Made by a program: the position numbers and the translations under genes
The notes under the pieces: generated by a model
Databases searched by the model: none
What the model was told of the DNA's origin: nothing
What the model saw: the letters and a program-made list of their open reading frames with translations, nothing else
Source: Sphingomonas sp. NFR15
GTDB taxonomy: Bacteria > Pseudomonadota > Alphaproteobacteria > Sphingomonadales > Sphingomonadaceae
DNA: 64,000 nucleotides
Assembly (NCBI RefSeq): GCF_900103265.1
Contig: NZ_FMWX01000008.1
Coordinates: forward strand, 62,001 to 126,000
Direction of reading: 5' to 3'
Shown: positions 1-8,839 of the stretch, one piece after another
How positions within the stretch are numbered: position 1 is the first letter of the stretch
How the letters are laid out: each line of letters opens with the position of its first letter

Positions 1-1761
1 AGGCAGGCTCGTCGCTCGGACTTCATCGACGCGTTCCAAGATGCTCCCGACGTCGTTTCGCTGCGAAATATCTTCCCAAAGATGAGTGCGGTCGTGTTTC
101 GGACGGGCACGCGACGGTGGCGGCCCGATCGTGCGATCGCCGCGATGGGTTCGACGGAAATCTATGCCGGTCCGACTGTGAACGAACGCAACAAGGTGCT
201 GCTATTCATCACGCGCGAACATGATGCCGTGTCTTGGGGCGATGTCCGGGATATCCGAAACACCGAGTGGCACCTTTATCTTGTTCATTGGGACGAAGAA
301 CAGGGGCTCCTCTACATTAACAGCTCAAACAACAGCAGCATGCACGAAGACTTGGCCAAGGCCGTGGCTGGCGATGATGCAGCCATATTAAAGGGCGAAC
401 TTGTATTTCGTTCGCTTCATAACGTGAACCGGCTGGTCCTGACGAATCTTGGTCTCAGCGATGTGATCAACGACCGGCTGAGGTTCAGCCTGCACGTGGG
501 GCCGGACATCACTGATGCATTGCCCGAGGCAATGCGGACTAACAAGCGAAAGTCCAACCTCTTCGCACATGGTTACGAGGACGGCGCGCGAGTAACGGTT
601 GGCTGCTCGCAGAAGGGTCGAGTGTGGTCGATGATGACCGCCGAGGACCTCGCATCCTGGGTTGAATGGTGCCACGCGGTCGGTGCCAAGCTCCGCGATG
701 AGACGATCTCGACCCGCGACGTCTTCACCAACGTGATTCTGCCGGTTGAAATCAGTGAGCGTCCCGCCCTCATTCCGCTTCTGATCGATTGGCCGGAGGA
801 ATTCCTGAAGCGTGCCGAAGACGCGATCACGATCACAATCGATGGAGAATCCGTGCTATTCTTTGATGTGGAACTGCAAGTTTTGGACTTTACGACCGAC
901 ACGCCGATCCGCTTTCGGGTCGTCACTCCCAACAAGATCGCCGACTATATCGTTCGATTCGCGCCGGATGGCCTCTCCTACGAACCACAGGGCGCTTTTG
1001 CGGCCGACATCACGATTGGGCGCACCACAAGATCGCTTGGGGACTGGTTCCGCAGAGAGCCGCCCGCAATACGCTTCGACAATGGCGGCTACCTTGAGGG
1101 AACTGAGCTGTTTGTGCCTCCGATCGGGGCCGCGCGAAAGCCGTTCGACCGCGATCGGATCGTCGAATGGGATTGGGCGGGTGTCGATCTCGCGAAGGAA
1201 TCGCAACGCGTCGAGAAGCGACCAGATTCAATACAGCGGCGCGTCCTTGATCGCCTTCTCGCCACTACCACGGAGGATGAATTCCCTATCATTTTTGATG
1301 ACGATGATGCTGGCGAAGCCGCCGATATTGTCTGCATTGGGGTTCGCGACGGCAGGCTGGTGATCCATTTTTACCACTGCAAGTTCGCAGGGTCTCCCAG
1401 CGCTGGGGCTCGTGTCGACGATCTTTATGCGGTGTGCGGCCAAGCGCAACGTAGCACGCACTGGCGTAGCGCAGTGCCGGAACTCTTCAAGCATCTTCGT
1501 CGCCGCGAAGACGGCCGTCGGGCAAAGCTCGCGGCTGCTGGTATTAATCACGTTTCGCGATTCGAGCGCGGTGACCTTCGCGGCTTGCGCGATCTAGGCA
1601 AGCAGGCGAAGCTTCTACTTCCGGAATTTAAGGTCTTCATCGTCCAGCCGGGATTGTCCAAGAAGGCTTTGCTAAACCGACAGCTTGATCTACTCGGGGC
1701 GACGGAACTCTACCTGATGGACACCGCAGCGATTCCACTGGGTGTAATAGCGAGCGAGTAA
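1..1761 (+). CDS. C-terminal part of a DEAD/DEAH-helicase-like protein (5' end outside window)
   Basis: The frame is open from base 1 with no stop before the first ATG at 82, so the gene starts left of the window and about 586 residues are visible. The segment around residues 175-205 (KSNLF..GYEDGARVTVGCSQKGRVWS) resembles the C-terminal region of large DEAD/DEAH helicase-family proteins found in defence islands; this is recalled similarity, not a search result. Near the C-terminus an acidic stretch (IFDDDDAGEAADIV) followed by a strand ending HFYHCK resembles a PD-(D/E)XK nuclease core with His in place of Glu/Gln. The helicase motor itself is not in view. A role in nucleic-acid processing or phage defence is inference. 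Confidence 0.45.
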   Translation, partial: RQARRSDFIDAFQDAPDVVSLRNIFPKMSAVVFRTGTRRWRPDRAIAAMGSTEIYAGPTVNERNKVLLFITREHDAVSWGDVRDIRNTEWHLYLVHWDEEQGLLYINSSNNSSMHEDLAKAVAGDDAAILKGELVFRSLHNVNRLVLTNLGLSDVINDRLRFSLHVGPDITDALPEAMRTNKRKSNLFAHGYEDGARVTVGCSQKGRVWSMMTAEDLASWVEWCHAVGAKLRDETISTRDVFTNVILPVEISERPALIPLLIDWPEEFLKRAEDAITITIDGESVLFFDVELQVLDFTTDTPIRFRVVTPNKIADYIVRFAPDGLSYEPQGAFAADITIGRTTRSLGDWFRREPPAIRFDNGGYLEGTELFVPPIGAARKPFDRDRIVEWDWAGVDLAKESQRVEKRPDSIQRRVLDRLLATTTEDEFPIIFDDDDAGEAADIVCIGVRDGRLVIHFYHCKFAGSPSAGARVDDLYAVCGQAQRSTHWRSAVPELFKHLRRREDGRRAKLAAAGINHVSRFERGDLRGLRDLGKQAKLLLPEFKVFIVQPGLSKKALLNRQLDLLGATELYLMDTAAIPLGVIASE

Positions 1762-2117
1762 TTTCCGCTCACCGCATGCTCCTGCGCCGGATCGGTGACA
1801 CACGCTACGTTCTCCAAGCCGCGCTTCAGGTTTGCGGGCCTCGCTTGGTAACGCTACGCCACCGGGCGACAGCTGGCTTTGTAGGACTAGGTAAGCGACG
1901 GCTTGCGGCCTCGCCATACCTGAAACCGGACAGGCAAAAGCCCCCCCATTATCGCCCATATCCTCAAGTCCCGCCACCGGTACTGCCCAGTCTGCAATGT
2001 CCGGATCTGACGAACGCCGACGTTGGCAAGCACCGTATGAAACGGCAGGAAAGTCCCCACGAGCTTCCGGCAGCAGTCGACGGCCATTGCCTGGATATAG
2101 CCGGCCGGCTGACGCAG
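1762..2117. other. Intergenic stretch, no supportable gene
   Basis: About 356 bases separate the helicase-like gene from a LysR gene on the opposite strand. Short frames are open on both strands, but none has a recognisable domain or a good ribosome binding site. The two flanking genes converge here. I see no clear hairpin terminator. Confidence 0.4.
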
Positions 2118-3008
2118 CTACGATAACTTCAGGCTCTCGATCAGTGCCCTCATAGCGGCGGGCATGTGGCGCCGGCTGGGGTAATAAAGATGGAAGCCCG
2201 GAAAGGGTTTACACCATTCGTCCAGTACCCGCTGAAGCGAGCCTTGCCGCAGATGGGGCTCGACCAAGCTCTCAACCAGTAGCGCTACGCCGCAGCCGCG
2301 CAACGCGGCGTCCAGCAGGAGGCTGGTGTCGTTTGCCGTCATGACGCTATCGACCATGACTTCGAACGGTCCGTCGGGACCGTCGAAGCGCCAGGGGTGC
2401 AGCGCGCCCGTCTCGTACCAGCGATAGGTCAGGCAGGCGTGGCCGTTCAGTTCGGCAGGCGTGTGTGGCACCGGCCGTTGTGCAAAGTACGATGGGGACG
2501 CCACCACCGCCATCCGTAGATCGGGCGTCAGCGGCACCGAGATCATATCCTGCTGGACGATCGCCCCCGACCGGATTCCGAAATCGAATCCCTTGGCGAT
2601 GACATCGGTGATGCTGTCATCAATGACCAGTTCGAGGCGTATCTCGGGAAAGTCCGCGCGAAACTGCGCCAGCTTCGGCATCACGATCAATTGCGCGGCG
2701 GCGCGCGGCATGTTGATCCGCACCAATCCGCGAGGCTGCTGCTGAAAAGCGCGGACATCGCGAACGGCGTCGCTCACTTCGGCGATTGGTGGCCCGAGCC
2801 GATCGAGCAGGGCTTGCCCGGCCTCAGTTGGCGCCACGCTGCGGGTCGTGCGGTGGAGCAGCCGGGCGCCGAGACGCTCTTCGAGCGATCGCATGCTGTG
2901 GCTGAGCGCGGAGGGTGACATGTTGAGCCGCTGAGCCGCAGCGCGAAAACTGCGTTCTTCCGCAATCGCCATGAAAGCCATCAACTCGGCAAACTCAGCA
3001 CCGCGCAT
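2118..3008 (-). CDS. LysR-family transcriptional regulator
   Basis: This 296-residue protein has the usual LysR length and layout. An N-terminal winged HTH (about residues 5-65) contains SFRAAAQRLNMSPSALSHSMRSLE and RTTRSVAPTEAG; the LysR substrate-binding fold follows (about 90-295). It is divergent from the MDR reductase at 3104, the standard position for a LysR protein controlling its neighbour. The ATG at 3008 is preceded by an AGGAA-type ribosome binding site. The effector is unknown. Confidence 0.9.
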   Translation of the reverse strand: MRGAEFAELMAFMAIAEERSFRAAAQRLNMSPSALSHSMRSLEERLGARLLHRTTRSVAPTEAGQALLDRLGPPIAEVSDAVRDVRAFQQQPRGLVRINMPRAAAQLIVMPKLAQFRADFPEIRLELVIDDSITDVIAKGFDFGIRSGAIVQQDMISVPLTPDLRMAVVASPSYFAQRPVPHTPAELNGHACLTYRWYETGALHPWRFDGPDGPFEVMVDSVMTANDTSLLLDAALRGCGVALLVESLVEPHLRQGSLQRVLDEWCKPFPGFHLYYPSRRHMPAAMRALIESLKLS

Positions 3009-3103
3009 ATTGGTGATTCCTGTTCAACAGCCCGTGCCAAATTACGCTCATTATACCTCTCCTGCGGATGATCCATATCGCGTCGAACAAACGGCAAGGC
3101 TTG

Positions 3104-4153
3104 ATGATGCGCACGATGCGACGCTGGGAAATGGACGGGATCGGCCGTGACCGACTGATCTTACGCGAGCGACCGATCCCGGTGCCGGGCAGGCACGAGG
3201 TGCTCGTGGCGGTCGGCGCGGTGGCGCTCAACCATCGCGACAAGATGGTCGTGGAAACGGGGCGCGGCCTGTCGCTTGCCTTTCCGTTCACGCCCGGCTC
3301 CGACTTGGCGGGCCGGATCGTGGCGCTGGGCGAGGACGCCGAGCGTTTTGCTATCGGTGATCGCGTGATCTCCTGCTTCACACCCGAATGGGTCGATGGC
3401 CTTCGCGCAGGGACAGCCCGGACGCCGGGCTATCGTACGCTCGGAGGGTTCTTCGCCGGCGTGCTGGCCGAATATGTGGTTCTGCCGGAACACTGGTTGG
3501 TAATGGCACCGGAGTCGCTCGACGACGCCGAGGCGAGCACCCTGCCTTGCGCCGCGCTCACGGCATGGTTCGCGCTCGTCGAGCGTGGACATGTTCGGGC
3601 GGGTGAGACGGTGCTTATCAGGGGAACCGGCGGCGTAGCGTTGTTCGGGCTCCAGTTCGCGAAACTGCATGGAGCGACCGTGATCATGTCGTGCAGTCCC
3701 GAAAAAGGTGACCGCGCTCGGGAGCTGGGCGCCGATCATATCATCGACCGGCACCGGAAGGACGGGCTCGACGCTCTGTATGCGCTCACCGGCGATCGCG
3801 GCGCCGATCACGTTCTGGAGACAGTCGGAGGCGCCTATCTCGGCCAGTCCGTCCAGGCCGCAGCCGTCGGCGGGCACATCTATCAGATCGGGGCGATCGA
3901 CGGTTTCGACCTTTCGTCGCCCGCGATGCCGCTGATGATGAAGGACGTGACTATCCACGGTATCGGCACCGGCCACCGTCGCGCGCTCGAAGACATGGTG
4001 CGGGCCGTCGAGCGTGTTGGCATGGCACCGGTGCTCGACAGCCGCTTCCCGATGCCGGCCCTGCCGGACGCGTTGGACCGCCTCGACAAGGGCCCGTTCG
4101 GCAAGATCGTAATCGAGATGGCCGGTGGGGCCAATCAGGGCGGGAGCATCTGA
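3104..4153 (+). CDS. MDR-family zinc-type alcohol dehydrogenase / quinone reductase-like protein
   Basis: The medium-chain dehydrogenase/reductase fold is clear: a GroES-like N-terminal half with ALNHRDKMVVE and FTPGSDLAGRIVALGE, then a Rossmann half with IRGTGGVALFGLQFAKLHGA. The catalytic-zinc cysteine and histidine pattern of classical alcohol dehydrogenases is not evident, which fits the NADPH:quinone-reductase-like branch. The frame is open from 3068; I take the ATG at 3104 because the fold begins there. The next gene starts 1 bp after the stop, so the two form an operon. The upstream LysR is its likely regulator. Confidence 0.85.
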   Translation: MMRTMRRWEMDGIGRDRLILRERPIPVPGRHEVLVAVGAVALNHRDKMVVETGRGLSLAFPFTPGSDLAGRIVALGEDAERFAIGDRVISCFTPEWVDGLRAGTARTPGYRTLGGFFAGVLAEYVVLPEHWLVMAPESLDDAEASTLPCAALTAWFALVERGHVRAGETVLIRGTGGVALFGLQFAKLHGATVIMSCSPEKGDRARELGADHIIDRHRKDGLDALYALTGDRGADHVLETVGGAYLGQSVQAAAVGGHIYQIGAIDGFDLSSPAMPLMMKDVTIHGIGTGHRRALEDMVRAVERVGMAPVLDSRFPMPALPDALDRLDKGPFGKIVIEMAGGANQGGSI

Positions 4154-4154
4154 G

Positions 4155-5102
4155 ATGACGGAACACGCAATCTGGCGGGACGCGAACATGAGCCTGCCGA
4201 CGCCGGTTCTGTCGGTCCGTGGGATCAGGCTATCGTCGCCTGGCCGAGGGGAGCATTTACAGCTGCGTGTATCGGCCCCCGTGACCGGCGGCGACCTTCC
4301 CGTCATTCTGTTCTCCCACGGCTATGGCTCGTCGATGGATGGCTATGCGCCGTTGGCCGACTATTGGGCGGCGCACGGGTTCGTCGTCATCCAGCCGACG
4401 CATCTCGATGCCAAGCGGCTCGGACTGGCGCAGGACGATCTGCGACGGCCGTCGATCTGGCGCAACCGTGTCGAAGACATGAAGCGCATTCTGGACGCGT
4501 TGGTCCCGATCGCGCGGTCGGCGCCGGGATTGGAAGGCCGTGTCGATTACAGCCTGGTGGGCGCGGCGGGACATTCGTTCGGCGGTCAGACCACCAGCAT
4601 GCTGCTCGGTGCGCGGATGTTGGGGCCTGATGGCGAAGCCGAAGACATGTCGGATCGACGGGTCAAGGTGGGGATATTGCTCGCCTCCGGCGGGCGCGGT
4701 GGGGCGGACCTGAGCCCCTTGGGACGAGAGGTCACCCCATATCTGAACTCGGACTTCGACCACATGACAACGCCTGCCCTGGTTGTGGCGGGGGATGCCG
4801 ACCACTCACCGCTGACAACGCGCGGCCCCGACTGGTTTGCTGACCCGTATCGTCTCAGTCCCGGCAAGGGCGCGCTGCTCACCCTGTTCGGCGGGGAGCA
4901 TATGCTGGGTGGTATTTCGGGTTACGAGGTGACGGAGACCAGCGATGAAAATCCTGCGCGCGTCGCCGTGATCCAGCGGATGACGACCGCATATCTCTGC
5001 AGCACTCTGCTCGATGATGCGGCCGCGTGGCCGTCGGCATGCGATGCGCTTGCGGCAGAGGACGCGCCGCTGGGCGACGTCGAAGGCGTCGCTGAGGCAT
5101 GA
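4155..5102 (+). CDS. Alpha/beta hydrolase, chlorophyllase/PAF-acetylhydrolase-like
   Basis: The 315-residue protein shows the alpha/beta hydrolase fold. ILFSHGYGSSMDGYAPLADYWAAHG carries the oxyanion region (about residues 50-76), the nucleophile elbow is GHSFGG with Ser141, and a late GGEHML supplies the probable catalytic His. No signal peptide is seen, so it is probably cytoplasmic. It starts 1 bp after the stop of the MDR reductase; a second ATG at 4188 is also possible. Co-transcription with the reductase suggests a small degradation unit acting on an unknown ester. Confidence 0.8.
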   Translation: MTEHAIWRDANMSLPTPVLSVRGIRLSSPGRGEHLQLRVSAPVTGGDLPVILFSHGYGSSMDGYAPLADYWAAHGFVVIQPTHLDAKRLGLAQDDLRRPSIWRNRVEDMKRILDALVPIARSAPGLEGRVDYSLVGAAGHSFGGQTTSMLLGARMLGPDGEAEDMSDRRVKVGILLASGGRGGADLSPLGREVTPYLNSDFDHMTTPALVVAGDADHSPLTTRGPDWFADPYRLSPGKGALLTLFGGEHMLGGISGYEVTETSDENPARVAVIQRMTTAYLCSTLLDDAAAWPSACDALAAEDAPLGDVEGVAEA

Positions 5103-5141
5103 GGGCTTCGGGCCGAAGCTATCGACGCAGACATTCGCGCT

Positions 5142-5978
5142 TCAGGCGTGATGGCCGATCAGGACCGCGCCTGCAGCGACGACGACGCAGGCCACGACCC
5201 TATAGCCAGTCAGCCGCTCGCCCAGGAAGAAGCGGCCGATTAGAGCGGCGAAGACGACGCTCGTCTCGCGCAGCGCCGACACAGAGCCCATTGGCCCCAA
5301 CGCCATGGCAGCGATGACGATGCCGTATGCCAGGAGGGACACGACACCGCCAACTGCCGCCATTGTCGTTTCACGGGTGCCCCGGACAAGATCGCGTGGA
5401 CCGCGCGCAACCCAATACAGCGCCGGCGCGAGGATGCCCCACCCCAGGCACATCCACACGGTATAGCCCACCGCCGTTCCCGACAGGCGTACGCCGATGC
5501 CGTCGGTTACGCTGTATGCGCCGATGAAGCAGCCGGTTCCGATCGCATAAGGCAGGCTATCGAGCCCGAACCGCCGCCCCTGGAACGCCAGCGAGGTGAT
5601 GCCGAGCGACACCAGCAACACGCCCAGCATGCTGACCATATCGGGCAGCTCGCCCGCAAACACCGCCGCACCGAGCGTCACCAACAGCGGCGAGGAGCCG
5701 CGCGCGATCGGATAGGTCTGACCGAGGTCGCCGCTCCGGTAGGTGCGCACCAGGAACAGGTTGTAACCGACGTGGAGCAGCGCCGAGAGCAGCGCGCAGC
5801 CCCAACTCGCCCGCGCGGGCACCGGCGCAAACGGCGCGATGCATGCACAGGCAATCGCGATCGCTATGCACATAACGGTCATCGACCAGAACCGGTCGCT
5901 TCCGGCGCGCAGCAGCGCATTCCAGCTCGCGTGGAGCACGGCCGCCAGCAAGACGATCAGGCTGATCCCCAACGACAT
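5142..5978 (-). CDS. EamA/DMT-superfamily membrane transporter
   Basis: At 278 residues this is a typical drug/metabolite transporter with about ten hydrophobic helices in two EamA repeats. The second half ends with the characteristic ALRETSVVFAALIGRFFLGERLTGYRVVACVVVAAG. It should sit in the inner membrane and export a small metabolite; the substrate cannot be told from sequence. It converges with the hydrolase gene on the plus strand, with 39 bp between them. Confidence 0.88.
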   Translation of the reverse strand: MSLGISLIVLLAAVLHASWNALLRAGSDRFWSMTVMCIAIAIACACIAPFAPVPARASWGCALLSALLHVGYNLFLVRTYRSGDLGQTYPIARGSSPLLVTLGAAVFAGELPDMVSMLGVLLVSLGITSLAFQGRRFGLDSLPYAIGTGCFIGAYSVTDGIGVRLSGTAVGYTVWMCLGWGILAPALYWVARGPRDLVRGTRETTMAAVGGVVSLLAYGIVIAAMALGPMGSVSALRETSVVFAALIGRFFLGERLTGYRVVACVVVAAGAVLIGHHA

Positions 5979-6082
5979 GCAGCTCTCGCTAGCTGATGGA
6001 TGGGCCAGCCCGAAGCCTCATCACGACCTTGTGCGCGTAATGAACGGGCATTTCGGTGCCCAGGTCGACCGAATAGCCAGCT

Positions 6083-7090
6083 TCAGGCCCCGATCTGCCA
6101 GGTGATCCCGTGCGGTTTCAGCGCGTCCAGGAATTCTGTGGGGTCGAAAGCGAGCGACGGTGGGACCGCGCCAACCGGCGCGGCGCGGGCACCAAGGCGG
6201 ACTGCGGCCTCGACCGCGATCACGGCGGTCGAGCCATAGGCGTCGCCTCCTGTCACATGGCCCCGCGCCGTCGTGCCGTCCGCTGCTCGCGCCTCGGCAA
6301 TCATGGTGAAGCGGGTCGCGCGCCGCTCGTCTTCCGGCGGTCCAAACGGCGCCGCGGCGATTACCTCGTCGGTCAATGACGCCGCTCCTGCGGCGAGATC
6401 TGCGTTCATAGTGGCATCGATGGTCCTGGCTCTCACATGTCGCTGGATGGAGACGACCTCCGGCCCCGGCAGCGCCCAGGAGGGTTGCTCGCCGTCTCCG
6501 GGAAAGTCGGCCGGCTCGCGGGCACCCGCGTCGGTCTCGCGCCACTCGCCATCCTGCCAAGCCAGCGGCGGCGATGCCGCCATCTCGCGGAACGCGAGCA
6601 TCGTTCCTCGCGAAAGGCCGGCATCAAACAGGCCATGATTTACGCGGAGAGTGTCCACCTCAGAAAGGCGGGCGGCGACGAGACCGGCGATCAGGTCGCC
6701 CGGAATGCCGTCGTCGGTCGCGGCTGGCACAAGGCTGACGCCAGCCGCCGCAGCTTTGGCACCAAACTCGTCGTACACGCGTCGTACCCAGCGCTGCTCG
6801 CCGGCTGTATCGATATAATGGCACCCAGCGGCGATCGCCGCCTCCACAACCGGCGCGCCGAACCTGGTGAATGGAGCAACGCAGCTGATAACCACATCGC
6901 AGCCGCGGAGCGCGTCGACCAGCGATGACGGGTCGTTCAGGCTGACGGCTCTTACGTCTTGTGCCCCGGCTATCGCAGACAGCGCCTTCTCGTCGCGGCC
7001 GATCAGGCGGGTATCGACCCCGCGGCGAAACAACTCTGCCGCTACGAGTCGACCAGTATATCCGGTCGCGCCGAAAACTGCTGCCTTCAT
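6083..7090 (-). CDS. Saccharopine dehydrogenase-like NAD(P)-binding reductase
   Basis: This 335-residue protein begins with a Rossmann motif, AAVFGATGYTGRLVAAEL, followed by DVVISCVAPFTRFGAPVVEAAIAAGCHYIDTAGE. That pattern is typical of the saccharopine dehydrogenase / trans-acting enoyl reductase family. Enzymes of this group reduce varied substrates and the true one is unknown. A GTG at 7105 in the same frame is possible, but the ATG at 7090 places the dinucleotide motif at the usual distance from the start. It lies in the same direction as the LysR gene upstream. Confidence 0.8.
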   Translation of the reverse strand: MKAAVFGATGYTGRLVAAELFRRGVDTRLIGRDEKALSAIAGAQDVRAVSLNDPSSLVDALRGCDVVISCVAPFTRFGAPVVEAAIAAGCHYIDTAGEQRWVRRVYDEFGAKAAAAGVSLVPAATDDGIPGDLIAGLVAARLSEVDTLRVNHGLFDAGLSRGTMLAFREMAASPPLAWQDGEWRETDAGAREPADFPGDGEQPSWALPGPEVVSIQRHVRARTIDATMNADLAAGAASLTDEVIAAAPFGPPEDERRATRFTMIAEARAADGTTARGHVTGGDAYGSTAVIAVEAAVRLGARAAPVGAVPPSLAFDPTEFLDALKPHGITWQIGA

Positions 7091-7173
7091 GATACGTCTG
7101 CTCACTGTCGTTGGTACGACCGCGAGTTGGTCTGAGCGTCACCTTTCCACAATTGCCCGTGCGGGATAACATC

Positions 7174-7189
7174 AATCCACCAGTGGATT
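7174..7189. promoter_or_regulatory. Inverted repeat AATCCAC-CA-GTGGATT
   Basis: Seven-base perfect arms separated by two bases lie at the end of the upstream LysR gene, overlapping its stop codon, about 85 bp upstream of the reductase start at 7090. It could be an operator or the core of a weak terminator. No T-tract follows on the minus strand, so I favour an operator. Confidence 0.4.
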
Positions 7190-8141
7190 AATGCTGAAGC
7201 TCCAACGCTGCCTCCGGCAGGCTTGAGGATGCAGAGCCGGTTCCTCTGACTCGATCGTTGTTTCCCCGCCGCCGCACACTCTCCAACGCCGACCTGACCT
7301 TTTGGGTGTTGCGCAGGCGATGCGGAAAAACGGCGTGAACCGAGGAAGCAACAGGCTTCCAGCCAACTATGTCGATGGAAACCAGGCTATCGTCGATCAA
7401 CGCCTCCGGCAGCAATCCGACGCCTCGCCCAAGGCCCACTGCATTCGCAACGAGCCAGGGATCATTCGATGCCGATGCAAGCTTCGTCGGGGTAATCTGG
7501 CGCTCTTCCCCGTCCTCGGAAACGAAGCACCAGTTCGTGATCGGAAGGATTATCGCGCAATCATGCGCAAGCAGCTGCTCGGGATCCGAAAGACGCTGAA
7601 GCTCGGGCTTTTGACGAAGCAACTCAGCTGAAGCAACAAGCTGGAATGGTACGTCATAAAGCTTGATGGATACGAGGCTTCGTTGTTTTGGAGGTCCGAG
7701 CTGGATGGCCAAATCGACGCCGTCTGCGACAAAGTCGGCGTCATTGCTATTCATTGTAAGTTTGAGCTGGAGGTCCGGCCGCTCCCGACCAAAATCCGAC
7801 ACCCAGGCGCGGAACTGGTCGGGGCAGATGTAGGGCGAGACGGCTATCGACAATGAATCGCTTGCACCAGACGCCGCCGTGGCGATTTCGTCGAGTGCCG
7901 CCCGGACCTGCGCGACCGGCGGAGCACAGGCTTCGACCAGGCGCTGCCCAGCGAGCGTCAAACTGAGCGATCGCGTCGTTCGTCGGAGCAACAGGGTGCC
8001 GAGCTCGTTCTCCAGCGCCGCCACCCTCCGGCTTACCGAGCTTTGCGGCATCCCGAGCCGCCGCGCGGCCCCGACGAAGCTCTCGAATTCCGCCACAGCC
8101 AAAAAAACCGCGACGTCGTCCAGCGCTACAGCCTCTGTCAT
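7188..8141 (-). CDS. LysR-family transcriptional regulator
   Basis: The 317-residue protein has an N-terminal LysR HTH (FESFVGAARRLGMPQSSVSRRVAALENELGTLLLRRTTRS, about residues 18-58) followed by a substrate-binding domain. The last 20 or so residues extend slightly past the usual end. It lies upstream of, and in line with, the saccharopine dehydrogenase-like gene, 97 bp away, and may control it. Confidence 0.9.
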   Translation of the reverse strand: MTEAVALDDVAVFLAVAEFESFVGAARRLGMPQSSVSRRVAALENELGTLLLRRTTRSLSLTLAGQRLVEACAPPVAQVRAALDEIATAASGASDSLSIAVSPYICPDQFRAWVSDFGRERPDLQLKLTMNSNDADFVADGVDLAIQLGPPKQRSLVSIKLYDVPFQLVASAELLRQKPELQRLSDPEQLLAHDCAIILPITNWCFVSEDGEERQITPTKLASASNDPWLVANAVGLGRGVGLLPEALIDDSLVSIDIVGWKPVASSVHAVFPHRLRNTQKVRSALESVRRRGNNDRVRGTGSASSSLPEAALELQH

Positions 8142-8372
8142 ACGTGTGCCTCGTGCCTGTGTCCGCCCCAGGCATTTGCCTCAGGGACGGGCGTCGCCGG
8201 CGCCTACCTCGTACGGCATATCTGCGGTGCGAGCGCCGCTTCCTACTTAGGATGTCGATCCCGCATGTCGAGGCTGACGTTCAAGGCACCATACGGGCGC
8301 ATAAGCCACCAATATGCAACGACCGAAACCGCCTTTATCTGAGCGCCCCGGCAAGGCAGTAGCGTAGCTGAG

Positions 8373-8768
8373 CTACGACAGCATGAACGACGATAGGCTC
8401 GGTTGCTCGGCCTTCCTGCCGCTCGCGATCCACTCCCGTTTCGCGCGGAGATAGTCGAGCAGCTGCACCAGGTCCGCAGCTTTCTTCTCCAGCCGGGCGA
8501 TTTGGATGTCCAGAATGGACGCTTCCTGGCTGGCCGTGCCGCCGCTCCGCAGATCCGCGAGCAGCGCCGATATCTCTTTCAGGCTCAGCCCCAAAGACTG
8601 CGCGAAGCGTATCGTTCGGGCGATCGAGACATCGTGCGGCCGGAAGATCTGCCATGGGCTGCGGCCGCCCTTTGATCCCGTTTGCGGCGCCAGCAGTCCC
8701 TTGCGGACATAAAATCGGACGGTGTCCTGGCTGAGGCCTGCTTCCTTAGCGAACTCTCCAATCAGCAT
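8373..8768 (-). CDS. MerR-family transcriptional regulator
   Basis: The 131-residue protein opens with MLIGEFAKEAGLSQDTVRFYVRKGLL, the MerR winged HTH. It continues with the RFAQSLGLSLKEISALL helix and a C-terminal dimerisation coiled coil (about residues 75-115). The frame runs to 8789, but the ATG at 8768 has GAGGAGG four bases upstream, and the longer start would fall inside the operator. There is no cluster of conserved metal-binding cysteines, so it more likely senses an organic compound than a metal. It is divergent from the SDR gene at 8840. Confidence 0.92.
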   Translation of the reverse strand: MLIGEFAKEAGLSQDTVRFYVRKGLLAPQTGSKGGRSPWQIFRPHDVSIARTIRFAQSLGLSLKEISALLADLRSGGTASQEASILDIQIARLEKKAADLVQLLDYLRAKREWIASGRKAEQPSLSSFMLS

Positions 8769-8781
8769 GCGACCTCCTCGG

Positions 8782-8812
8782 TTGACCATGGACCTAGGTC
8801 CAGGTTTATAGG
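8782..8812 (+). promoter_or_regulatory. MerR-type promoter/operator for the SDR gene
   Basis: A -35 TTGACC (8782-8787) and a -10 TATAGG (8807-8812) are separated by 19 bp. Between them lies the perfect 14-bp palindrome TGGACCTAGGTCCA (8789-8802). A stretched 19-bp spacer with a central dyad is the hallmark of MerR-activated promoters. The adjacent divergent merR-type gene and the SDR starting 27 bp downstream fit this architecture. Confidence 0.82.
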
Positions 8813-8839
8813 CGTGGCTCCTCTCAAAAAGGAGCGCTT

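Noticed and set aside
1776..2126. A 116-codon plus-strand frame after the helicase-like gene.
   Set aside because: No motif, no good ribosome binding site, and it runs into the convergent LysR gene.
3161..4306. A 381-codon minus-strand frame over the MDR reductase.
   Set aside because: Shadow of the reductase; no recognisable motif or ribosome binding site.
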